This document shows positions 1 to 7,276 of a stretch of 25,454 bases of DNA, piece by piece. The notes under the pieces are model-generated. The model did no database searches, was not told where the DNA came from, and worked only from the letters and a program-made list of their open reading frames with translations. Positions within the stretch are counted from its first letter, which is position 1. Each line of letters starts with the position of its first letter. This DNA comes from JAGVPT01 sp035500675 (GTDB lineage: Bacteria > Bacteroidota > Ignavibacteria > UBA10030 > UBA8401): NCBI GenBank assembly GCA_035500675.1, contig DATJXA010000073.1:1-25454 (forward strand), given 5' to 3'. The translations under genes and the position numbers were made by a program.

Positions 1-370
1 CCGCAGGGAGGAGCGAGGAACGGAGAAATGCGAGGCGTTCGTCGATGGCGGAATACAGGTATGGATTGATCCCGTGTGCCTGAACTTTCCCGTCCCACAC
101 ATAACGGTAGGCATCCTCCGAGCCGACAGGGTTCATGCCGACGAAGCTTAATCGCAATGCGATTGAGGCGACCACGATGGCGAGAAGCGCTTTTGTTGAG
201 ACTTCAACGCGGACGAGGAACCACGCCATTGCTGCATAGCAAACGGAAGCCGCGATGAAGATAATGCCGAACATCACGACAGGTTGGGCCGGGGAAAAAT
301 GAAGAACTAGGAATGCGGCAATAAGAGAAATGGCCGCGAGGAAAAGTAGTGGAGAATAAAATTTATTCAT
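1..370 (-). CDS. Partial membrane glycosyltransferase (GT-C type, GT39/GT87-like), N-terminus only
   Basis: The ATG at 370-368 opens a frame of 123 codons that stays open to the left window edge, so the C-terminal part is missing. An in-frame TAA two codons upstream makes this the earliest possible start. The visible protein begins MNKFYSPLLFLAAISLIAAF and shows two or three hydrophobic segments (about residues 7-22, 32-52 and 61-74). A polar loop follows with the motif EDAYRYVWDGKVQAHGINPY. An acidic D-x-YRYxWDG-x-V-x-x-x-G-x-NPY loop after the first helices is typical of polyprenyl-phosphate-sugar-dependent integral membrane glycosyltransferases, including mannosyltransferase-like ones. I see no clear Shine-Dalgarno sequence. 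It is transcribed away from the hydrolase cluster and probably belongs to a separate unit. The exact sugar and GT family cannot be decided from this fragment. Confidence 0.66.
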   Translation of the reverse strand, partial: MNKFYSPLLFLAAISLIAAFLVLHFSPAQPVVMFGIIFIAASVCYAAMAWFLVRVEVSTKALLAIVVASIALRLSFVGMNPVGSEDAYRYVWDGKVQAHGINPYLYSAIDERLAFLRSSLLPA

Positions 371-557
371 CGACGGTTACAAGTTTTCAAGCGCGAGGAG
401 CCAGTTTACAGTGTGGCGAAGAGCAAAATACAGAATTCACTCCTGTTTATCACTATAATAATTTTTATCAATATGATAGGCGGGGCAAACCTCCCTCGGT
501 CTTTAATTTAAAAATGGCGGCTCAATTGCTTGGAATGTCCACTTGAACACGTTATCC

Positions 558-574
558 TTGGCATAATTTGTGCC
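558..574 (+). promoter_or_regulatory. Candidate sigma-54 (-24/-12) promoter upstream of the GH5 mannanase gene
   Basis: TTGGCATAATTTGTGC has the invariant GG at 560-561 and GC at 572-573, exactly 12 bases apart, as in the RpoN consensus TTGGCAC-N5-TTGC. Only the T before TGC differs (G). A start near 585 would leave about 50 nt of leader before the ATG at 634. The same bases form a short inverted repeat (GGCA...TGCC), so a dyad operator is an alternative reading. No enhancer-binding protein gene is visible nearby. Confidence 0.45.
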
Positions 575-633
575 GCAACAGGAGGGCACAGTGTCGAGTG
601 AACTTCCCCTTCAACACAGCTGTTGAGGAATCC

Positions 634-1986
634 ATGAGACGTCAAGTTTATTCGTTTTTTCTTTTAGCGTTGTTCTTTTCGTCGTGTTCCGCGCCCCTCT
701 TCAAAAGCCGGCAAGAAGATTTTGTGAAGGTCAACCGGACACATTTTGTTCTCGATGGTAAACCGTACTACTACGCCGGAACGAATCTATGGTACGGCTG
801 CTACATCGGCTCGCCGGGAGAGACCGGCGACCGGCCCCGTTTGCTCCGCGAACTCGATTCGCTTCATGCGATCGGCCTCGACAATTTGAGAATCCTGGCA
901 GGCTCGGAAGCTTCAAAGAAACTGCGCGCTGTGCGGCCGGCGATCGTCCGCGCTCCGGGAGAAGTCGACGACAGTCTGCTCATGGGACTCGACTACCTTC
1001 TTGATGAAATGTCGAAAAGAAATATGAAGGCAGTTCTTTATCTGACGAATTACTGGGAATGGTCCGGAGGGATGTCGGAGTACGTCGGATGGGCGGATAC
1101 GATACGGGCGCTCGACCCTGAGGTTGACGGTTGGGGAAAATTCATGAATTTTTCCGCGACGTTCTATGCGAACGAACGAGCGAACAGTTATTTCCTGTGG
1201 TATGTGCGGATGCTCGTGGACCGCAGGAATACGGTCAACGGAAGAATGTACTCCGACGATCCGACTATCATGGCCTGGCAGCTTGCGAATGAACCGCGCC
1301 CCGGAACCGGCGGCGCGGACGCTCCGAACGTTCTCCCGTCTTATTATAAATGGATAGACCAAACGGCGGGTTTCATCAAATCGCTCGATACGAATCATCT
1401 CGTGTGCTCAGGAAACGAGGGACTGGCGGGAAGCATCGGATCTGATTCCTGCGTTCTCATCGCCCACCGCTCGAAAAATATCGATTATCTCACGATTCAT
1501 CTCTGGCCTCTCAACTGGGGCTGGTTCGATCCGCAAAAGATGGAAGAGACGCTGCCGACATCGATCGAGAAAGCAACGGCGTATATTGCGCAACACATCG
1601 AATTTGCACGCGAACTTCACAAGCCGATGGTGATGGAGGAATTCGGTCTTGGGCGTGACTCCGGAGCGTATGCCCTTGGGACTCCTACCACTGCGCGGGA
1701 CCGCTACTACAAAAAAATATTCAGCATTCTTTACGATTCCGCACAAGCAGGTACTCCCGTTGCCGGCTCGAATTTTTGGGGATGGGGGGGCGAAGGGAAG
1801 TCGCAGAACGCCGACTTTATGTGGAAGACGGGCGATCCGTTCGTCGGCGATCCGCCGCAGGAGCCGCAGGGGCGCAACTCGATTTTCATTTCGGACCGCT
1901 CGACGATCGCGATCATCCGCGATCATGCGATGAAGATGAGGCGGCTTGGTGTTGCGGATTCCGTGTACACCCCCGGCCTGCAGTGA
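634..1986 (+). CDS. GH5 glycoside hydrolase, probable mannan endo-1,4-beta-mannosidase lipoprotein
   Basis: The enzyme (450 aa) should cut internal beta-1,4-mannosidic bonds of mannan or glucomannan. The N-terminus MRRQVYSFFLLALFFSSCSA is a lipoprotein-type signal with Cys18, implying a periplasmic or outer-membrane-anchored protein. The mature part opens with VNRTHFVLDGKPYYYAGTN, the usual entry strand of GH5 mannanases. The acid/base lies in WQLANEPR (Glu220) and the nucleophile in VMEEFGLGRD (Glu336; Glu335 adjacent). The other barrel strands, including YLTNYWEW and IDYLTIHLWPLNWGW, are also recognisable, and length is normal for subfamily GH5_7-like enzymes. The start at 634 is chosen because GAGGA lies 6 nt upstream and the signal peptide begins there; the frame is open further upstream from 568. 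A sigma-54-like site precedes it and a GH28-like gene follows on the same strand. Family is sure; mannan specificity is inferred from motif style and neighbours. Confidence 0.88.
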   Translation: MRRQVYSFFLLALFFSSCSAPLFKSRQEDFVKVNRTHFVLDGKPYYYAGTNLWYGCYIGSPGETGDRPRLLRELDSLHAIGLDNLRILAGSEASKKLRAVRPAIVRAPGEVDDSLLMGLDYLLDEMSKRNMKAVLYLTNYWEWSGGMSEYVGWADTIRALDPEVDGWGKFMNFSATFYANERANSYFLWYVRMLVDRRNTVNGRMYSDDPTIMAWQLANEPRPGTGGADAPNVLPSYYKWIDQTAGFIKSLDTNHLVCSGNEGLAGSIGSDSCVLIAHRSKNIDYLTIHLWPLNWGWFDPQKMEETLPTSIEKATAYIAQHIEFARELHKPMVMEEFGLGRDSGAYALGTPTTARDRYYKKIFSILYDSAQAGTPVAGSNFWGWGGEGKSQNADFMWKTGDPFVGDPPQEPQGRNSIFISDRSTIAIIRDHAMKMRRLGVADSVYTPGLQ

Positions 1987-2053
1987 GTTGCAGTACGAAC
2001 CGATGCCCCGCATGAACGATCGTTTGCATAAATTCTATGGCATTGTCAATCTC

Positions 2054-3616
2054 ATGAAAATCTCAACCTCGACCTCAACCTCAATCTTAATCTCAACCTT
2101 TGTCCTCACGTTCGAATGCTTGGCGGGACAAAACGGGCGTATCGATATCCGCGATGTTGGGGCGATCGGCGACGGCAAGACCATGAACACCCATGCCATC
2201 CAGATGGCTATCGATTCGATAGCGAATGGAGGCGGCGGAATGGTCTGTGTGCCCCCCGGGGTGTTTATGACGGGCACGCTGCAATTACGCAGCAACGTGA
2301 ATATTTATTTGGAGAGTGGGGCGGTTGTAAAAGGGAGCGCCAACCTCAACGACTATTTTCTCAACGGAAAGAAGGTTGGATTGTTTTTCACGCAGGATGC
2401 GGAAAATGTTTCCATCACCGGCCACGGCATGATCGACGGGAACGGCGATTCATTTATGGTGCTCGACTCGGCAAAGAAAATGGACCACGCCGGCGTCATG
2501 TGGACGAGGCAAGGAGATCAATTCCGGCATGTCAGCGAAGGTCTCGGCGACGGTCCGCTGGTCCCCAAAGACCGGCCCTTTCAGATGATCATTTTTTCCG
2601 ACTGCCGCAAGGTCACTATCCTCGACGTTTCTATCACCAACTCTCCATTCTGGACTCTCCACCTTGCAGATTGCGACGGAATTATTCTTTCAGGTCTGCG
2701 GATATGGGGAAATCTGTTCGTGCCGAACAACGATGGCATGGACCTCACATCATGCAGCAATGCGATCATTTCGGACTGCGATATCCGTACCGGCGACGAC
2801 TGCATCGTTCTCACCGGATACAATCATCATTTTGACCTGCCCGGATACAAGTTCCTCAAACGCACGTGCGAAAATATCACAGTGAACAACTGCACGCTTG
2901 TTTCCCGCTCGGCGGCGATCAGGATCGGCGGTTTCGACCAGAACCCGATGCGCAATTTCACGTTCAGCAATATCGTCATCACGAACTCTAACCGCGGCAT
3001 CGGGCTTTTCGTGCGAGATCAGGGAGGGATTGAAAACGTTATTTTCTCCAACATCCTGATCGAAACGCATCTCTTTACCGGAGACTGGTGGGGCAACGGC
3101 GAACCGATCCAGCTCTCATCGATCCGATTGACAAAAGATGTGCCTCTCGGCAAAATGAAAAATATCAAGTTCGAACACGTCGTCTGCAAAGGAGAGTCGG
3201 GGATATTCGTGTACGGCACAGACGAAAGCGTCATCGAAGACGTCTCATTCACCGACGTGCGGTTTCACCTTGCTGACGGCAAGCTCAATGACGTCAGTGG
3301 TGGGAACTTCGACCTCAGGCCCGTCCTCGATCCGAAGCGATCCCTTTTTTCGCATGACATTCCGGGGTTCTATGGACAGTATGTGAAAAATTTACGTATC
3401 GAAGATTTTGACTTGATCTGGGATCCGATGAAGGAGACATACTTCACGAATGGGATCGAAGTGCACAACTTCGAGGGACTTGATATCGTGAGATTTCACG
3501 GAACGGGTTCGCCGGGAAATTCCAATGCCCGGCCGATCGTGCTGGAAGACGGAACGGAGTACGAAGTCACGCCTGGAAATGTGGCAGTGGTGAAGAAAAA
3601 TGTTGAGGAAAAATAA
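2054..3616 (+). CDS. GH28-like right-handed beta-helix protein (polygalacturonase superfamily)
   Basis: A 520-aa exported protein of the pectin-lyase fold. After the signal peptide, IDIRDVGAIGDGKTMNTHAIQMAI and a Gly-rich VPPGVFMTGTLQLRSNV stretch form the classical GH28 entry. The N-x-D motif is NNDGMDL (Asn225, Asp227) and the Asp pair is GDDC (Asp248-Asp249), so the three catalytic acids of GH28 are present. The usual GHG and RIK motifs are not: SRSAAIRIGG and GIGLFVRDQGG sit in their places. It may therefore hydrolyse a substrate other than plain polygalacturonan. The start at 2054 is preferred because it begins MKISTSTSTSILISTFVLTF, a good signal peptide; in-frame ATGs at 2003 and 2015 are possible and none has a clear Shine-Dalgarno sequence. 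It lies 67 bp after the GH5 gene, probably co-transcribed. Confidence 0.82.
   Translation: MKISTSTSTSILISTFVLTFECLAGQNGRIDIRDVGAIGDGKTMNTHAIQMAIDSIANGGGGMVCVPPGVFMTGTLQLRSNVNIYLESGAVVKGSANLNDYFLNGKKVGLFFTQDAENVSITGHGMIDGNGDSFMVLDSAKKMDHAGVMWTRQGDQFRHVSEGLGDGPLVPKDRPFQMIIFSDCRKVTILDVSITNSPFWTLHLADCDGIILSGLRIWGNLFVPNNDGMDLTSCSNAIISDCDIRTGDDCIVLTGYNHHFDLPGYKFLKRTCENITVNNCTLVSRSAAIRIGGFDQNPMRNFTFSNIVITNSNRGIGLFVRDQGGIENVIFSNILIETHLFTGDWWGNGEPIQLSSIRLTKDVPLGKMKNIKFEHVVCKGESGIFVYGTDESVIEDVSFTDVRFHLADGKLNDVSGGNFDLRPVLDPKRSLFSHDIPGFYGQYVKNLRIEDFDLIWDPMKETYFTNGIEVHNFEGLDIVRFHGTGSPGNSNARPIVLEDGTEYEVTPGNVAVVKKNVEEK
2063..2098 (+). repeat. Six-unit degenerate hexanucleotide repeat inside the signal-peptide coding region
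   Basis: Six consecutive hexamers (TCAACC, TCGACC, TCAACC, TCAATC, TTAATC, TCAACC) encode the Ser-Thr/Ser-Ile run of the GH28-like signal peptide. Changes in unit number would keep frame and lengthen or shorten the signal peptide by two residues each. Confidence 0.8.
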
Positions 3617-3617
3617 T

Positions 3618-3653
3618 GGAGCAAGTGCTCGTTCCTAAGAGCTTGGGAGCAAG
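3618..3653. repeat. Short repeat-rich spacer between convergent genes
   Basis: GGAGCAAG occurs twice in direct orientation (3618-3625, 3646-3653). Between them GCTCGTTCCTAAG (3628-3640) is imperfectly complementary to CTTGGGAGC (3642-3650). The hairpin is weak, but it lies just after the GH28-like stop in the 71-bp gap to the convergent esterase gene, so a transcription-ending role is possible. Confidence 0.3.
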
Positions 3654-3687
3654 ATCCTTTGCATTTGTTTGTTTCGACAGTAAGGGC

Positions 3688-4788
3688 TTAGTCCCTTTTC
3701 TCCGGAAACAAATTGAACGTCTCCATTTGCTCAATTAATTCGTCGGCCATTTTCCGATGCGTCTCAACCGTCGGATGTCCATTTCCAACATAACCGCCGG
3801 GAAACTCATCAAAAGATGAATAATAAATATCGTGTTTGCCGGAGCCGATCTCTTCATCGTAAATTTGTTTGACGTTCGTACGGATCCATTCAGGATACGC
3901 AGCGACGAGCACGATCTTTACACCAGGATAAACGCGGCGTAGCGTATCGAGGAATTGACGATAGGTATTGCGAAAAAGGGTCGATTTCTCATTGGAAATC
4001 TTGCCGTCTTTTCCTGTGAGGCCGGAACGATCATTGAGGCCGAGGCAGACGACGGCAACATCGGGAATCCATTGTTTAAAATTCCATTTTGGCTCGCTCG
4101 ACTCCATTAACGTCCGGTCAAATCTTTTTGGTATCGTTACGTTGATGTTCCCTTGCCAATCGCAGTACATGCCGGCACCGGACCTACACGTTGTAGTGTA
4201 CTGAGCGCTGAAATGCTTTGCAATAAGAGGAGCGAACCCCTTGTCGATGTTGGTGACCGGAAAGCGGGCTTCCCAATCGAGCTGCTGTTGATTTGTTTCG
4301 TCGCTTTCCGCGGCCGTAAACGAATCCCCGATAAATTCGATTTTGTGCGACGGTTTAGCGGGAGGGGGAAGGAGCATTCCGGCGCTGTCGAGAATAATTC
4401 CTGAAAATGTGTAAGGAGCCTCGAACGTAATGTTGCGCCTGCTAAACAGGAGCGTATGTTTTGTGTTTGCGAGGCTGTCTGCCAGGATGTAATCGGATTC
4501 TTGGCTATTGTTCCCATGGAACACACCGCGAAGTTTGCCGTCGATGTAGACGTTGAAATAATCTGTGCCGTCGGTCAGCCGGACTCCGACCCTTGTCCCG
4601 GAAAATTCCGCATAGATGTAGACGCCTGGCCACGAGTAGCGAGGATGAAGCGAGTCCGTCATATCCCAACGTCCGAAATACTGGATGTTCGGGTTGTTGG
4701 CGGGAACAAAATTTGTCGCAGCCATGATGCTTGTCAGTCCGAGAAGTTGTGAGAGGATCGTCAAACGAAGCAAACGAAACCGGTTCAT
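3688..4788 (-). CDS. CE2-type acetylesterase (SGNH/GDSL hydrolase with N-terminal jelly-roll domain)
   Basis: A 366-aa exported esterase predicted to remove O-acetyl groups from mannan or xylan. Residues 1-24 are a signal peptide. Residues 30-140 (YFGRWDMTDSLHPRYSWPGV onward) form the beta-sandwich domain of carbohydrate esterase family 2. The SGNH domain follows, with Ser156 in FIGDSFTAAE, Asn252 in CLGLNDRSG and His338 in GNGHPTVETH. CE2 enzymes are known to deacetylate glucomannan and xylo-oligomers, which fits the neighbouring mannanases. AAGGAAG 7 nt before the ATG supports the start. The gene is divergent from the epimerase-GH26 gene across a roughly 125-bp spacer and convergent with the GH28-like gene, so it is probably monocistronic. 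Family assignment is strong; natural substrate is inferred. Confidence 0.85.
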   Translation of the reverse strand: MNRFRLLRLTILSQLLGLTSIMAATNFVPANNPNIQYFGRWDMTDSLHPRYSWPGVYIYAEFSGTRVGVRLTDGTDYFNVYIDGKLRGVFHGNNSQESDYILADSLANTKHTLLFSRRNITFEAPYTFSGIILDSAGMLLPPPAKPSHKIEFIGDSFTAAESDETNQQQLDWEARFPVTNIDKGFAPLIAKHFSAQYTTTCRSGAGMYCDWQGNINVTIPKRFDRTLMESSEPKWNFKQWIPDVAVVCLGLNDRSGLTGKDGKISNEKSTLFRNTYRQFLDTLRRVYPGVKIVLVAAYPEWIRTNVKQIYDEEIGSGKHDIYYSSFDEFPGGYVGNGHPTVETHRKMADELIEQMETFNLFPEKRD

Positions 4789-4914
4789 GGCGTTCTTCCT
4801 TTTTTTTCTAAACTTTTATTGCGTTGACCGATTTTCAGAAGGCGCAGCCGCCATCGGCGTGAGAATATGCGTACAATTGCAGTCAAATTCAAATGGAAGG
4901 GCAGGTCATCCGAT

Positions 4915-7245
4915 ATGAGGAACTCTCCGCGATACTCTAACGCTGCGGTTGCCGCAGCCGTCCTTGTGCTCTGTTGTTTTACAAACAACTGGCTGAACAC
5001 GTGTTGTGCAGCTGAACCTCTTGTCACGAACAGGGACTCGATCTCCATCGAAATGCGAAAGGTCCTTGACGACGAATTCATGCAAATGTATTCCCGCGCC
5101 GTCGACACAGTTGACGGAGGCTTCTTCAGCGATATGAATTATCAATGGGATCTCGACGGGAAACAGGACAAGATGATCGTCACTCAGGCGCGATACGTGT
5201 GGGCCGCTTCCAATGCCGCGATGTTTTATCAAAAGGATAACACGCTTCGCGATATCGCATCGCACGGAGTGAAATTTCTCAGGGAAAAAATGTGGGACAG
5301 CACGTTCGGCGGTTTTTTTAACCTCGTCAGCCGTGAAGGCGAACCGCTTAACGAAGGCGGGGGAATTGTCAAACAGGCGTACGGGAACGCGTTCGCGATT
5401 TATGGATTGGCCGCATATTACAGGGCATCCGGGGACACTGCAGCTCTGATGCTTGCGCAGAAAGCTTTCCGCTGGCTCGATAGTCATAGTTACGACTCGC
5501 GATATGGCGGATATTTTCAATTCATGTCGAGAGACGGAACGCCGATGGAAGAGGGCTATCGGGGCGTTCCGCCAAAGGACCAGAACTCTATGATCCATCT
5601 CCTCGAATCGTTCACCGAGCTCTATTCGGTGTGGCCCGATTCTGTAGTACGAGAGCGTCTTTCTTCGATGTTGCATCTCATTCGTGATACCGTCGTGACC
5701 GAAAAAGGATACTTGCGTCTTTTTTTCAAACGAGACTGGTCGCCGATCGTTTATCCCCAATCGAAAGGAGCGGTCAATCAACGTGAATTCGAGTTCGATC
5801 ATGTCTCGTTCGGGCATGATGTTGAAACGGCGTATCTGATGCGCGAGGCCTCAAAAGCATTGCACCTTAAAAACGACACGCTCACTTTGATGATAGGAAA
5901 AAAAATGGTCGATCGCGCCATCCTGAACGGGTGGGATACAAGCCATGGAGGGATATTTGACGGAGGATATTATTTCGACGGGGACGATCACGCGACAATT
6001 GTCAGAAGGACAAAAGAATGGTGGGGACAGGCGGAGGCGCTCAATTCATTCCTTCTCATGTCCGAACTTTTTCCCGAAGATACGCTCCATTATTACGAGA
6101 AATTTTGCGTCCAATGGAAGTTTTGCAAAGACTATGTCATCGACATGAAGCGGGGCGGATGGTTCTGGGGCGGAACCGATATCGTTCCGAACCTCGATCA
6201 CTCTCCCAAAGCGTCGATCTGGAAATGCAACTACCACACGTCGCGGGCGATGATCAATTGCATTGAACGGATCGAAAGAGAAACGCTTCCGCGCGAGCAT
6301 GTTCCTTACGAGCCGGTCAATCCGCATGCGACCTTAGCAGCGAGGAAACTGCTGACATATCTTTATTCTATCCAGGGGAAAAAGATCATTTCCGGTAATC
6401 AGAATTATGTCGGGAGGTTCGATACTTATCCGGACATCGTGAAAGAACTCACCGGTAAATTGCCCGAGGTATGGGGATGCGATTTTATCAATTACTATGT
6501 TCCAGGGTATGCGCAAGCGCTGGTCGATGAAGCGTACAAAAAATATACGGAAGGCTACATCATCACCCTAATGTGGCATGCGGGGAGGCCGCAGGACGAC
6601 CCGCCGTTCAAATGGAAAGAAGGGATCCAGGGAAAAATGACCTCCGCGGAATGGACGGAGTTGACGACCCCGGGGACGCGTCTCAATGCGCGATGGATGG
6701 CACAGGTCGACACGGTAGCAAAGTACCTCGGCGAGCTTCAAGATCTCGGCGTACCGGTTCTGTGGAGGCCGTACCACGAATCGAACGGCGTCTGGTTCTG
6801 GTGGGGGAACAAGAGAGGAGAGGACGGATTCGCGAAATTGTACCGGATGATGTATGATCGTTACGTGAACTACCATAAGCTCAACAATCTCATCTGGGTC
6901 TGGAACACGAACGCCCCGCGTCAGTTGATCGACGATGAAGCTTATGAGTATAAAGAGTATTTCCCCGGCATGGAGTGCGTCGATGTCTTTGCAACCGACG
7001 TCTATCATAACGATTACCGGCAGAGCCACCACGACGAGCTTGTCCGGCTCGGTCGCGGAAAAATCATCGCGCTCGGCGAGGTGGGCGAAGTGCCGACTCC
7101 GGAGATCCTCGACCGGCAGCCGATGTGGACATGGTTTATGGTGTGGGGAAATTTCGTCATCACGCATAATACACCCGAGCAAATGAGAGCGCTCTATAAT
7201 TATCCGGGGACATTATCACACGAAGATTTTCTTCCGGGAAAATAA
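4915..7245 (+). CDS. Two-domain exported protein: AGE/cellobiose-2-epimerase-type domain fused to GH26 beta-mannanase
   Basis: 776 aa from the chosen start. Residues 1-33 are a Sec signal peptide ending near CCAAEP. Residues about 40-460 are an (alpha/alpha)6 N-acylglucosamine/cellobiose/mannobiose 2-epimerase domain with its landmarks: ARYVW, FDHVSFGHDVET (His296, His301), WWGQAEAL (Glu374) and NYHTSRAM (His441). Residues about 470-776 are a complete GH26 domain: GKKIISGNQN, LMWHAGRP, acid/base Glu622 in WRPYHESNG, nucleophile Glu722 in ALGEVGEVP, and the terminal WFMVWGNFV segment. The mannanase half would release manno-oligosaccharides and the epimerase half could convert the reducing-end mannose to glucose (or the reverse). 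I prefer ATG 4915, where the signal peptide begins and a GGCAGG-like sequence precedes it; ATG 4867 is in frame but adds 16 residues before the signal. A GH9 gene follows after 31 bp. Both active sites look intact. Confidence 0.88.
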   Translation: MRNSPRYSNAAVAAAVLVLCCFTNNWLNTCCAAEPLVTNRDSISIEMRKVLDDEFMQMYSRAVDTVDGGFFSDMNYQWDLDGKQDKMIVTQARYVWAASNAAMFYQKDNTLRDIASHGVKFLREKMWDSTFGGFFNLVSREGEPLNEGGGIVKQAYGNAFAIYGLAAYYRASGDTAALMLAQKAFRWLDSHSYDSRYGGYFQFMSRDGTPMEEGYRGVPPKDQNSMIHLLESFTELYSVWPDSVVRERLSSMLHLIRDTVVTEKGYLRLFFKRDWSPIVYPQSKGAVNQREFEFDHVSFGHDVETAYLMREASKALHLKNDTLTLMIGKKMVDRAILNGWDTSHGGIFDGGYYFDGDDHATIVRRTKEWWGQAEALNSFLLMSELFPEDTLHYYEKFCVQWKFCKDYVIDMKRGGWFWGGTDIVPNLDHSPKASIWKCNYHTSRAMINCIERIERETLPREHVPYEPVNPHATLAARKLLTYLYSIQGKKIISGNQNYVGRFDTYPDIVKELTGKLPEVWGCDFINYYVPGYAQALVDEAYKKYTEGYIITLMWHAGRPQDDPPFKWKEGIQGKMTSAEWTELTTPGTRLNARWMAQVDTVAKYLGELQDLGVPVLWRPYHESNGVWFWWGNKRGEDGFAKLYRMMYDRYVNYHKLNNLIWVWNTNAPRQLIDDEAYEYKEYFPGMECVDVFATDVYHNDYRQSHHDELVRLGRGKIIALGEVGEVPTPEILDRQPMWTWFMVWGNFVITHNTPEQMRALYNYPGTLSHEDFLPGK

Positions 7246-7276
7246 TTATTGTCAAAAATTAACTTTGGCCATACCT

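Noticed and set aside
349..546. 65-codon plus-strand frame before the GH5 gene
   Set aside because: It overlaps the start of the minus-strand glycosyltransferase and has low-quality composition; this is the regulatory gap.
1408..2013. 201-codon open frame on the minus strand opposite the GH5 mannanase gene
   Set aside because: No recognisable motif or ribosome-binding site, and the whole region is explained by the GH5 gene.
4906..5817. 303-codon minus-strand frame opposite the epimerase domain
   Set aside because: Composition is unlike the window's proteins, and the opposite strand carries conserved epimerase motifs.
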